Shown here piece after piece: positions 9,034 through 16,953 of a stretch of DNA of 61,810 bases. Position 1 is the first letter of the stretch; the number at the start of each line of letters is the position of its first letter. Source of the stretch: JAGMXM01 sp964458325 (GTDB lineage Bacteria; Verrucomicrobiota; Verrucomicrobiia; Limisphaerales; UBA1319); the NCBI GenBank assembly GCA_964458325.1, contig CAYWIM010000013.1, forward strand, positions 1-61,810, in the 5' to 3' direction. The position numbers and the translations under genes were made by a program. A model generated the notes under the pieces. It was not told the DNA's origin and did not search any database. It was given only the letters and a program-made list of their open reading frames with translations.

Positions 9034-9327
9034 TTATTCGATGATGGCTAAAATGTCGTCGCTGTTCAGCAGCTTGTATTCTTTGCCTTCGACCTTGACC
9101 TCGGTGCCGCCGTATTTGCTGATCAGCACCCGGTCGCCCTTCTTGACCTCGAACGGCACTTTCTTGCCGTCCTCGTCCGTCTTTCCGGTGCCCAGGGCGA
9201 CCACAACGGCTTCGGTCGGTTTTTCCTTGGCGGAATCGGGAATGATGATTCCGCCCTTCTTGACTTCCTTGTCTTCGGCCGGCTCCACGAGGACCCGATC
9301 GCCGAGCGGTTTAAGGTTCATGGCCAT
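9034..9327 (-). CDS. groES: Co-chaperonin GroES (10 kDa)
   Basis: Caps the GroEL ring. The 97-residue product shows the family motifs LKPLGDRVLVEPAE, GGIIIPDSAKEKP, the mobile-loop region and GDRVLISKYGGTEVKVEGKEY. It starts MAMNLKPL at ATG 9327; an internal ATG two codons later (9321) is an equally reasonable start. I looked for a CIRCE inverted repeat (the HrcA operator) upstream and saw none, so heat-shock control by HrcA is not supported from this sequence. The dnaK stop codon is 145 bp upstream on the same strand. Confidence 0.98.
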   Translation of the reverse strand: MAMNLKPLGDRVLVEPAEDKEVKKGGIIIPDSAKEKPTEAVVVALGTGKTDEDGKKVPFEVKKGDRVLISKYGGTEVKVEGKEYKLLNSDDILAIIE

Positions 9328-9472
9328 AATGTATGATTTTCCGTGGTTGTTGGTTGCTTTAACCTGCCAGCCGCCCGCCTGCGCACCCGCGCGGCGGAAG
9401 GCATCTCATGGTTAAATGGTTTGCCGCAGCCCGCGCCGCGCGCCCCCGCGCCGGCTCCGGACCGCATCGTCG

Positions 9473-11416
9473 TCATTTCTCGGAATCATCGACCACCTCG
9501 GCGTCGATGATCGGTCCGTTGTCGGCGCCGCCTTTGGGCTGCTCGGCCTTCGGCGATTCATCGGCCGGCTTGGAATTGCCGGCGCGCGCCTTTTCGGAGG
9601 CGGCCCGGTAGAGCTCCGAGGAGACCGCCTGCCAGGCCTGGTTGAGCTGCTCGCTGGCCGACCGGATCGCCGCCGTGTCCGAGCCTTTCAGCGCGGACTT
9701 GACCGCCTCGACTGCGCTCTCGATCCGGCTCTTGTCCGCAGCTGGAATCTTGTCCGCGTTGTCCCGGAGCATCTTCTCCGAGCGATACACCGCCGAGTCG
9801 GCCTCGTTGCGGACCTCGATCTCCTCGCGATGCTGCTTATCCTCGGCCGCATGCTCCTCGGCCTCGCGCTGCATCTGATCGATCTCTTCCTTCGAAAGGC
9901 CGCTGCTGGCGGTGATGGTGATCTTCTGCTCCTTGCCCGTGCCCAGGTCTTTGGCGCTGACGTGCAGGATCCCGTTGGCATCGATATCGAACGTCACCTC
10001 GATCTGCGGCACCCCGCGGGGCGCGGGCGGGATCTCGGTGAGGTGAAACCGGCCGATGGTCTTGTTGTCCCGCGCCAGGGGGCGTTCCCCCTGGAGGACA
10101 TGGATCTCGACGCTCGGCTGGCTGTCGGAGGCTGTCGAGAAGATCTCCGATTTCCGGGTGGGGATCGTCGTGTTCCGTTCGATCAGCCGGGTCAGGACAC
10201 CTCCCAGCGTCTCGATGCCCAGGGACAACGGCGTCACGTCGAGCAAGAGAACGCCATCCACCTGGCCCTTGAGCACACCTCCCTGGATCGCCGCTCCGAC
10301 CGCCACGACTTCGTCCGGATTCACCCCCTGGTGCGGCGTCTTGTTCACCATGGACCTCGACGTCTCGACCACCCGCGGCATCCGGGTCATCCCGCCCACC
10401 AGAACCAGCTCGTCAATCTTGTCCGTCGTGAGCCCCGCGTCCTTCAGGCAGCTCCGCACCGGACCGACCGTGCGCTCGAACAGATCGTCGCAAAGCTGTT
10501 CCATCTTGGCCCGAGTCAGCTTCGTGGCGATGTGCTTGGGCCCCGACGCGTCCGCGGTGATGAACGGCAGGTTGATCTCGTATTCCTGGGCGCTCGAGAG
10601 CGCGATCTTGGCTTTCTCGGCCTCTTCCTTGATCCGCTGAAGCGCATCCGGCTGCTTGCGCAAATCCATCCCGTGGTCGCGCTTGAACTCGTTCAGGATC
10701 CAATCCATGATCCGGGCGTCCCAGTCGTCCCCGCCCAGATGCGTGTCGCCGTTGGTGGCTTTGACCTCGAAGACCCCGTCCCCGATCTCGAGGACAGAAA
10801 TATCGAACGTGCCGCCACCGAGATCGTAGACCGCGATCTTTTCATCCTTCTTCTTGTCGAGCCCGTATGCGAGAGAAGCGGCGGTGGGCTCATTGATGAT
10901 GCGGAGAACCTCGAGCCCAGCAATCCGGCCTGCATCCTTGGTCGCCTGCCGCTGTGAATCGTTGAAATAGGCGGGAACGGTCACGACGGCCTGCGTGATC
11001 TTCTCCCCCAGCCGCATCTCGGCGTCGGCCTTCAGCTTGGCCAGGATCATAGCCGAAATCTCCGGGGGGCTGAATACTCGAGGCTTGCCGTCGACTTCGA
11101 CCTCGACCGCCGCGTCGCCGTTCGCTGCGCGCACGATCTTGTAGGGCATCCGCTTGGCCTCCTCCTGAACCTCCTCGAACTTGCGGCCCATGAAACGCTT
11201 GATCGAGTAAATCGTGTTGCGCGAGTTGGTGACCGCCTGGCGCTTGGCGGATTCCCCCACCAACCGCTCCCCCGACTTCGCAAAAGCAACCACGGATGGT
11301 GTCGTCCGGCGCCCCTCCGAATTCTCGAGGACCACGGGCTCGCCCCCCTCCATGATTGCCATGCAAGAGTTCGTGGTTCCTAAGTCGATCCCTATCACTT
11401 TATCAGCTTTTGCCAT
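9473..11416 (-). CDS. dnaK: Molecular chaperone DnaK (Hsp70)
   Basis: ATP-driven Hsp70 chaperone of the cytoplasm. The 647-residue product starts MAKADKVIGIDLGTTNSC at ATG 11416. It carries all three Hsp70 signatures: IDLGTTNSC, AVYDLGGGTFDISVLEIGDG and VGGMTRMPRV. The linker/substrate-binding domain start is VLLLDVTPLSLGIETLGG, and it ends in an acidic tail, VIDAEVVDDSEK. The frame extends four codons upstream to 11428, which I reject. No grpE or dnaJ lies beside it, so the usual trio is split. dnaK and groESL are consecutive on the minus strand, which would allow a shared heat-shock response. Confidence 0.99.
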   Translation of the reverse strand: MAKADKVIGIDLGTTNSCMAIMEGGEPVVLENSEGRRTTPSVVAFAKSGERLVGESAKRQAVTNSRNTIYSIKRFMGRKFEEVQEEAKRMPYKIVRAANGDAAVEVEVDGKPRVFSPPEISAMILAKLKADAEMRLGEKITQAVVTVPAYFNDSQRQATKDAGRIAGLEVLRIINEPTAASLAYGLDKKKDEKIAVYDLGGGTFDISVLEIGDGVFEVKATNGDTHLGGDDWDARIMDWILNEFKRDHGMDLRKQPDALQRIKEEAEKAKIALSSAQEYEINLPFITADASGPKHIATKLTRAKMEQLCDDLFERTVGPVRSCLKDAGLTTDKIDELVLVGGMTRMPRVVETSRSMVNKTPHQGVNPDEVVAVGAAIQGGVLKGQVDGVLLLDVTPLSLGIETLGGVLTRLIERNTTIPTRKSEIFSTASDSQPSVEIHVLQGERPLARDNKTIGRFHLTEIPPAPRGVPQIEVTFDIDANGILHVSAKDLGTGKEQKITITASSGLSKEEIDQMQREAEEHAAEDKQHREEIEVRNEADSAVYRSEKMLRDNADKIPAADKSRIESAVEAVKSALKGSDTAAIRSASEQLNQAWQAVSSELYRAASEKARAGNSKPADESPKAEQPKGGADNGPIIDAEVVDDSEK

Positions 11417-11679
11417 AGTCGCTCCCAACGGGCTCCACCATCAGCAATTCAGATGCCAATCAGTCATCAAAACCAATAAGTCGTTGGTAAATAAATTGTT
11501 ACATCCAATAATCCACTTCTACTGTCCCACGCTAATCCTCTTTCAAGTGTGTCAGAATGTCGCTGTTCAAAGCTGTTCCAAGGTCAGAATGGCGCAAAAG
11601 GAGCGGCAAGGAGGATCGAATCTGGCACCGCGCGTTATTGGATTCGAACCTTTGGATCCAATCCCGACCAGGGACGGAA
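11417..11679 (-). promoter_or_regulatory. Upstream region of dnaK (no gene)
   Basis: This 263-bp gap holds no convincing gene. Positions 11440-11550 are visibly AT-richer than the surroundings. On the minus strand there is a CTTGAAA box at 11547-11541 that matches a sigma-32 type -35 element, but I find no CCCAT-type -10 element at the right distance. A small inverted repeat ACCAA-N7-TTGGT lies at 11472-11488. A 7-bp hairpin (ATTGGAT/ATCCAAT, 11637-11662) lies just past the end of the sua5 gene and may be a weak terminator. A promoter here is inferred from composition. Confidence 0.35.
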
Positions 11680-12723
11680 TTATTGAGCGGAGGCCCGCCG
11701 CAACCGATCCCATATGGCCTGCCAGACAGGGTTCGAAGGAGGCGCTTCCACGACGATCAGATCCGGATCGAGATCATCGCTTTGGTGCAGCTCGGCATAC
11801 AAAGCCCGTGCGAACGAGGCGGGGTCATGAGGCAGCTGTCGAATTGCGAGCCATCGGCCGGCGGCTGGCATTTGGCGTTGGATCAGGAGGATGGTCCGGC
11901 TCGGGCTCACGCCCTGGCCGGCCAGCCGCCGGGTCAGTTCGGAGACGTCCTGCCAGTTCCAGACTGCCAGCGGGCTGCGGGGCGCGTAATGTTTTGCCAT
12001 CTGGCCCGGGCTCCGCAGCGCATGGATGCCGTCATCGGTTGGCGTGCCTCCTTGCAGCGGATTGTCGACGGCTCCGATCACCGCCTCGAGTGCAGCGGCC
12101 GAAACGATGCCGGGCCGCAGGAGCCGCGGCGGATGCGCGGTCAGGTCAACGACCGTCGATTCGATCCCCACCGGGCACGGCCCGCCGTCGACGATAAGCC
12201 GGAGCTGATGGCCCATCGATTTGAGGACGTGTTCGGCGGAGGTCGGGGACAGGGCTTGCGAAGGGTTGGCGCTGGGGGCTGCGAGCGGAAACCCGCACGC
12301 CTGGATCACCCCTTGCATGACCGGATGGGCTGGCCAGCGAAGGCCCACAGTCGAGCCGCCTCCGGTGACCGCATCGGGGATCATCGGCGATCGCGGGAGG
12401 ACGATCGTCAGGGGCCCCGGCCAGAACGCCTTGGCCAGCCGGTCCGCCGCCCTCGGCCATTCCGCCGCGCACAGCCGCGCCATTTCCACACCCCCGACAT
12501 GCACAATGATCGGATTTCGCTCCGGGCGCCCTTTGAGCGTGAACAGCCGCTCCACGGCGTCCGCGCGTGTGGCATCGGCAGCCAGTCCATAGACCGTTTC
12601 GGTCGGCAAAGCCACCGCTTGGCCCTGGCGCAGCAGTTCGGCCGCCCGGGCGACCGCCCGGGCCCGCTCCCCGGGATCGCGCGTCTGAATCACTTCCGCC
12701 GTTGTTGGCGCCCGCCGGTTCAT
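11680..12723 (-). CDS. sua5: L-threonylcarbamoyladenylate synthase (Sua5 type)
   Basis: Makes threonylcarbamoyl-AMP from threonine, bicarbonate and ATP, the first step of t6A37 tRNA modification in the cytoplasm. The 347-residue product has the YrdC domain in its first 200 residues: VALPTETVYGLAADA (substrate motif), TLKGRPERNPIIVHV, FWPGPLTIVL, APSANPSQ and GIESTVVDL. It then continues into a Sua5 C-terminal domain introduced by SPGQMAKHYAPRSPL. That length and linker separate it from the short TsaC type. It stands alone, divergent from trpD with 147 bp between the starts. Confidence 0.95.
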   Translation of the reverse strand: MNRRAPTTAEVIQTRDPGERARAVARAAELLRQGQAVALPTETVYGLAADATRADAVERLFTLKGRPERNPIIVHVGGVEMARLCAAEWPRAADRLAKAFWPGPLTIVLPRSPMIPDAVTGGGSTVGLRWPAHPVMQGVIQACGFPLAAPSANPSQALSPTSAEHVLKSMGHQLRLIVDGGPCPVGIESTVVDLTAHPPRLLRPGIVSAAALEAVIGAVDNPLQGGTPTDDGIHALRSPGQMAKHYAPRSPLAVWNWQDVSELTRRLAGQGVSPSRTILLIQRQMPAAGRWLAIRQLPHDPASFARALYAELHQSDDLDPDLIVVEAPPSNPVWQAIWDRLRRASAQ

Positions 12724-12870
12724 TCGTCAGCCCCCCATATTCCGGCAAAGGCTGCCCCGCGGCAATGGCGAATCCGAAAGCCCTGTCGGAAGCTAGGCGA
12801 TCCCGACCTGGCGCCCGCTCCCGCCTTCAATTGTATGGCGAATCGCGAGGCGTGCGAATAGGATGGGGGT

Positions 12871-13914
12871 GTGATCGAGAATCTGACACGGCAGCTGGGG
12901 TGGGGCGGCGATCTGACCGTGGAGCAGGTGCGCGATGCGGTGGGGGCGCTGGCCAGCGAGAATGTGCCGGCCGAAACCAAGGCCGATTTTCTCATGGCGC
13001 TTGCCCGCAAAGGAGAGTCCATTGGCGAGATTGCCGCCTTTGCCCAGGCCCTCCGCGGGATGGCGCTGCCCCTGCCCCTGGACGATGCCACGCGGGCGGG
13101 GCCGATCCTGGATGTCTGCGGCACGGGTGGAGACCGGCTCGGCACGTTCAATATTTCTACGACGGTCGCCCTGCTCCTGGCGGCGGCCGGCGTCACCGTC
13201 GCCAAGCACGGCAACCGGGCCATCACCTCGCAGGCTGGAAGCGCCGATGTGCTCGAGACCCTCGGAGTCCCGACCCGCCTCGCCCCGGAAGCCGCCGCCC
13301 GGTCGCTGCGGGAACACCAGTTCGCATTTCTTTTCGCGCCGCAGTATCACCCGGCCTTCCAGCACATCGGTCCCGCCCGGCGCCTTTGCGCGGCGCGCTG
13401 CCAGCGCACGCTCTTCAATTTCCTGGGGCCGCTCCTCAATCCGGCGCGGCCGGACTGCCAGCTCATCGGCATTCCGGAGCCGGCGCTCCAGGCGCCCGTC
13501 GCGCGTGTGCTTCAGCAGCTCGGTGTCCGCAGGGCGCTCGTCGTCAGCGGACAGGCCGAGGGCTCCTGGCTGGACGAGCTGTCCACGATCGGCCCCACCC
13601 GGTTCGCCGGATTCGATCCGGAACGCGGCTTTCGCGAGGGCATGCTCGAGCCCCATTCGCTCCCGATCCAGCCGGCGCGCCTGTGCGATCTGGCGGGCGG
13701 CGACAGCCCGACCAACGCCGCCATCGTCGTCGCCATCCTCGAGGGGCGGGACCGCGGCCCCAAACGCGACGCCGTCCTCCTCAACGCCGCCGCTGCCCTC
13801 GAGGTCGCCGGCCGCGTCCAAACCCTTCGCGAGGGATGGGATCTGGCCGCCGAGCTCATCGATTCGGGAAAGGGCATCGCCCGGCTCGAAGCGATCCGAT
13901 CGGCCGCCTTCTAA
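12871..13914 (+). CDS. trpD: Anthranilate phosphoribosyltransferase
   Basis: Joins anthranilate to PRPP in tryptophan biosynthesis, in the cytoplasm. The 347-residue product has the PRPP-binding motif DVCGTGGDRLGTFNIST, the KHGNRAITSQAGSADVLE motif, FAPQYHPAFQH, RTLFNFLGPLLNPA and the late GDSPTNAAIVVAIL segment, all standard. The start is a GTG at 12871 preceded by a G-rich GGATGGGGGT stretch that can act as ribosome binding site. No other trp gene is adjacent, so the tryptophan pathway is dispersed in this genome. Confidence 0.97.
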   Translation: MIENLTRQLGWGGDLTVEQVRDAVGALASENVPAETKADFLMALARKGESIGEIAAFAQALRGMALPLPLDDATRAGPILDVCGTGGDRLGTFNISTTVALLLAAAGVTVAKHGNRAITSQAGSADVLETLGVPTRLAPEAAARSLREHQFAFLFAPQYHPAFQHIGPARRLCAARCQRTLFNFLGPLLNPARPDCQLIGIPEPALQAPVARVLQQLGVRRALVVSGQAEGSWLDELSTIGPTRFAGFDPERGFREGMLEPHSLPIQPARLCDLAGGDSPTNAAIVVAILEGRDRGPKRDAVLLNAAAALEVAGRVQTLREGWDLAAELIDSGKGIARLEAIRSAAF

Positions 13915-14088
13915 CCCGGACTTCACCTGGCGCGGCATGGCCGCAACCCAACAGCACTCACCCTCCGCCCTTCAGGGTGTTTGAGCGCCCGCCTTCGAGA
14001 CAATGCCGGCCGGTCGGCGCTCGAACAGTTTCCATTTGGATGCGTGTAAATAATTGATGAAAAAAGAGATATTGATGTTAATTTCGAG

Positions 14089-14117
14089 TTGATTAGTTCA
14101 TTTGATTAGCTTATATT
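14089..14117 (+). promoter_or_regulatory. Candidate sigma-70 promoter for the PEP-CTERM gene
   Basis: A TTGATT -35 box (14089-14094) and a TATATT -10 box (14112-14117) are separated by exactly 17 bp inside an AT-rich island (about 14045-14120) that stands out from the GC-rich flanks. The boxes end 35 bp before the ATG at 14153, which has an AGGTGG ribosome binding site. The rest of the trpD-to-14153 gap shows no gene. Confidence 0.6.
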
Positions 14118-14152
14118 CTAGGTGTTCAGCTAAACAACCTACAGGTGGCTGT

Positions 14153-15232
14153 ATGAAGACCTTCATGCGTTCGGTCGTTTTGGGGGCGTTTTTCCAGGTA
14201 TTTCTCGCGTTGGCTCAAGCCTCGGTCATGGTTCTCCCGGGCGTGCCGGACTGGAACCAGCCGACTTTGGTGGATCCCCTTTTGCCGGATCCAGGGCCGA
14301 TTTTGGTCGCCGGAGATGGCAGTTCGGCCGCCGCATGGTGCACGCCATCGGCCTCGGCCGACCTCATGGGGTATCACCGGGACAAGAATCCGGGGTGGTC
14401 GATCGCCGACAATTCGGTGTTTCCGGTCACGACGGCTAGCGGATCGGTGCCACCGCCATTGGATTGGCGGGACGACATGCTGGATATGGTGGTCGCTAAT
14501 CCGCCAGCCCGGAACGACCTGGGATGGTTTATGAACACCAATGATAAGGGCGACCAGACAGTGCCAATGATTGGTTTCAATCCAGGTGGAGGACCTGTGG
14601 GCACGCACTACGGCAACATCCGACCTGGCCTGCAGAATTACTTGACCGCACACGGCCTAAACCAGAACTCCGTGGTCAACTACAGCGATCCGGCGGGACC
14701 CGCGGCACTATATGGCACTGCCGCCATCGTCCCGGTAGCTTATCAAAAAATCGTGGGCGAGATCAACCAACAACGGCCGGTGCTGCTTCATTTAACGAGC
14801 TACTTCAATGCGTCAGGGCAAGTTGGCACGCTCCCTCCCCTTTTACCCAGCTATGATTTGGACTTGTGGCCAACAACATTGATTACAACCGGCCCCGGGG
14901 GAGAGACAATTATCAATGACATCGGCCATACTGTGATCGTGGTTGGTTATTGGACCGGTAACGATCCTGCAAATCCTTATTTCCTAAGCGGCCTCGGTCC
15001 GATTGACGCTGTCATCGTTTACGACAACGGCGACGGCACTTTTGGTGTCAATCCGAATGCCATTCCCCGGCCGGTTGTATTGCCATTTAGCAGTGGCAAC
15101 GTGAATCCTGGACTGAACGTCCCCTATGCGATGATCACCACGGTCAATCCGGTGCCGGAGCCTGCGGCATTCGGCGTGGTGGGTCTGTTGCTTTTCGCCG
15201 GGGCCATCGGACGCCGCTGGCTGGGCCGATAA
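14153..15232 (+). CDS. PEP-CTERM protein with papain/C39-like peptidase fold
   Basis: An exported protein anchored or sorted through a C-terminal PEP-CTERM signal: VPEPAAFGVVGLLLFAG followed by RRW. The 359-residue product has an N-terminal signal peptide (FMRSVVLGAFFQVFLALAQA). The mature part contains AAWCTPSASADLMGYH around Cys63, GHTVIVVGYW around His259 and VIVYDNGDG around Asp291/Asn292. This Cys...GHxVxVxGY...Y-D/N order is the pattern of peptidase C39-like papain-fold proteins, so a cysteine peptidase, transglutaminase-like or inactive role is inferred. The start at 14153 is set by the ribosome binding site and signal peptide. It has its own candidate promoter. Exosortase-dependent sorting is expected from the tail; no exosortase gene is in the window. 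Confidence 0.75.
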   Translation: MKTFMRSVVLGAFFQVFLALAQASVMVLPGVPDWNQPTLVDPLLPDPGPILVAGDGSSAAAWCTPSASADLMGYHRDKNPGWSIADNSVFPVTTASGSVPPPLDWRDDMLDMVVANPPARNDLGWFMNTNDKGDQTVPMIGFNPGGGPVGTHYGNIRPGLQNYLTAHGLNQNSVVNYSDPAGPAALYGTAAIVPVAYQKIVGEINQQRPVLLHLTSYFNASGQVGTLPPLLPSYDLDLWPTTLITTGPGGETIINDIGHTVIVVGYWTGNDPANPYFLSGLGPIDAVIVYDNGDGTFGVNPNAIPRPVVLPFSSGNVNPGLNVPYAMITTVNPVPEPAAFGVVGLLLFAGAIGRRWLGR

Positions 15233-15398
15233 GCGGCTGGCCGCCTCTCGCATTTGTTCCGGGTCCTCCGGCCGGATCCTGTGCCGCCATTTGCGCATTG
15301 AGCGGTTATGGATAATAGTAGCCAGCGTGAGAATCGCTGGCGGGTTCGCCAGCCGGCGGCACGGGCTGACCCATCCACAATCGAATCGAACAACGAAC

Positions 15399-16013
15399 AT
15401 GGCACATCAATACGCGAACAAACAGGAGGCCTTGCTGGCCAAGGTCAAAGGCAAAACCGGACGGATTTCGGACAAGACCCACGAAGAGCATCTGAAGCTC
15501 TACACCGGTTATGTGAACAAGACCAACGCGATCCTCAAGGAGATCGAAGAGGTATCGAAGGTCCTGGATCCGGCCAATCCCGCCCATGCCAACCAGATCT
15601 TCAGCACCCTGCGCTCGCTGAAGGTGGAATTCACGTTCGCGCTGGGCGGGGTGGTCAACCACGAGATCTATTTCTCCGTCATGGGCGGCTCCGGCGGGCC
15701 TGCCACGGGCAAGGTCGCCGATCTGATCCAGCGCAGCTTCGGCAGCTTCGATGCCTATCGGAAGGATCTCAAGGCCACCGCCATCTCCGCCCGCGGGTGG
15801 GCATGGACCGGATACGATCCCCAGACCGGCTTGCTCTTCAATTATTTGGGCGATGGGCAGAACTCCTATCTCGTCTGGGGCATCAAGCCCATCCTCGCCC
15901 TGGACACTTACGAGCACGCCTATTACGCCGACTTTTTCACCAACCGGGGCGCCTACATCGATGAGTTCATGAACTGCGTCGATTGGGACGAGGTCAACCG
16001 CCGGCTGGGCTGA
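15399..16013 (+). CDS. sodB: Superoxide dismutase, Fe/Mn family
   Basis: Converts superoxide to peroxide and oxygen. The 204-residue product (ATG 15399) lacks a signal peptide, so it is cytoplasmic. Metal ligands are visible as the histidine in EEHLKLYTGYVNK, the histidine in VVNHEIYF, and Asp and His in LDTYEHAYYADF. The N-terminal half is diverged from the classic HYxKHHxxYV form and matches a subgroup with EEHxKLYxGYVNKxN. Metal preference (Fe or Mn) cannot be read from this. It stands alone on the plus strand after the PEP-CTERM gene. Confidence 0.9.
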   Translation: MAHQYANKQEALLAKVKGKTGRISDKTHEEHLKLYTGYVNKTNAILKEIEEVSKVLDPANPAHANQIFSTLRSLKVEFTFALGGVVNHEIYFSVMGGSGGPATGKVADLIQRSFGSFDAYRKDLKATAISARGWAWTGYDPQTGLLFNYLGDGQNSYLVWGIKPILALDTYEHAYYADFFTNRGAYIDEFMNCVDWDEVNRRLG

Positions 16014-16219
16014 GCGCTTGGCCGTCGAGCGAGGGGACCCGGCTGCCCGATCCGTCGCGCCCGCGGACGATGGATCGGAGGCCGTGAGAGCTTCCGTGCC
16101 GGCTGCGGGGTTGCGATCCTCGTCGCTGGTGGAAGCTGTCTCTCGAGTCCGGACGCCGCGCGCGTCGTGGAGCGAAAAGGCTTGAGCCGGTTGTCGGTTT
16201 GGCCAAAGGTGCAGGGAGT

Positions 16220-16900
16220 ATGCTGCCGCTTCGCGACGATATTGTGGCGCGCCGGTACCCGGTGTTCACCGTCGTCCTGATCGGGGTCAACCTGCTGGTG
16301 TTCCTCGAGGAGCTGGCCTGGGGCAGGCGGCTGCCCGAGTATCTGTTCCTCTACGGCATCGTGCCTGTCCGCTACACGGATCCGGACCTCCTCCGGCTCT
16401 TTCATCCCGTCCAGCAAGCGATTCCATTCGTCAGCTCGATGTTTCTCCATGGGGGCTGGCTCCATCTGCTGGGGAACATGTGGACTCTCTGGGTGTTCGG
16501 GGACAACGTCGAGGATCGTGTGGGGCGGTTTCGCTACATGCTCCTCTACGTGAGCGGCGGTGTCTGTGCGGCGTTGCTGCATATCCTCACCAACTCGAGT
16601 TCGGCGGTCCCCACCATTGGCGCCAGCGGGGCGGTAGCCGCCGTGATGGGGGCCTATTTCCGGTTCTATCCCCGGGCGGATGTGACGGTGTTGATCCCGC
16701 CGTTTTTTCTGGGCCCCTTTTTCCGGGTGCCGGCGGTCTTTTTTCTCCTGCTGTGGTTCATCCTGCAGTTCTATAATGGAACCCTGAGCCTGGTGAGCCG
16801 GGCGGCCGACGCGGGCGGCATCGCCTGGTGGGCTCATATCGGCGGTTTCCTCTTTGGCGCGTTCGCGGGGCGGGCATTGGTCCGTCATCCGTCCGGTTAG
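16220..16900 (+). CDS. Rhomboid intramembrane serine protease
   Basis: Cleaves membrane proteins within the bilayer. The 226-residue product (ATG 16220) has about six transmembrane segments. The catalytic serine is Ser136 in GASGAV and the histidine is His206 in WWAHIGGF. The HGGWLHLLGNMWTLWVFGDN motif between TM1 and TM2 is typical of the family. The frame opens at 16199, but the seven extra residues do not fit the usual start, which begins with a short cytoplasmic stretch (PLRDDIVARRYPV). It lies 206 bp after sodB and 53 bp before the histidine kinase gene. Confidence 0.93.
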   Translation: MLPLRDDIVARRYPVFTVVLIGVNLLVFLEELAWGRRLPEYLFLYGIVPVRYTDPDLLRLFHPVQQAIPFVSSMFLHGGWLHLLGNMWTLWVFGDNVEDRVGRFRYMLLYVSGGVCAALLHILTNSSSAVPTIGASGAVAAVMGAYFRFYPRADVTVLIPPFFLGPFFRVPAVFFLLLWFILQFYNGTLSLVSRAADAGGIAWWAHIGGFLFGAFAGRALVRHPSG

Positions 16901-16953
16901 GGAACCTGCGCTGGACGGCATGAGGAAAAGGCCCCATGATTTCCGGATAGCCG

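Noticed and set aside
7285..9051. A 588-residue plus-strand frame
   Set aside because: It lies antisense to groEL and contains only Leu/Asp/Gly-rich mirror sequence.
9328..9472. CIRCE (HrcA) operator upstream of groES
   Set aside because: No TTAGCACTC-N9-GAGTGCTAA or close variant was found.
11637..11662. Possible tRNA fragment (GGTTCGAATCC on the minus strand)
   Set aside because: The T-arm-like string has no matching D-arm, anticodon arm or acceptor stem around it; it is better explained as part of a 7-bp hairpin.
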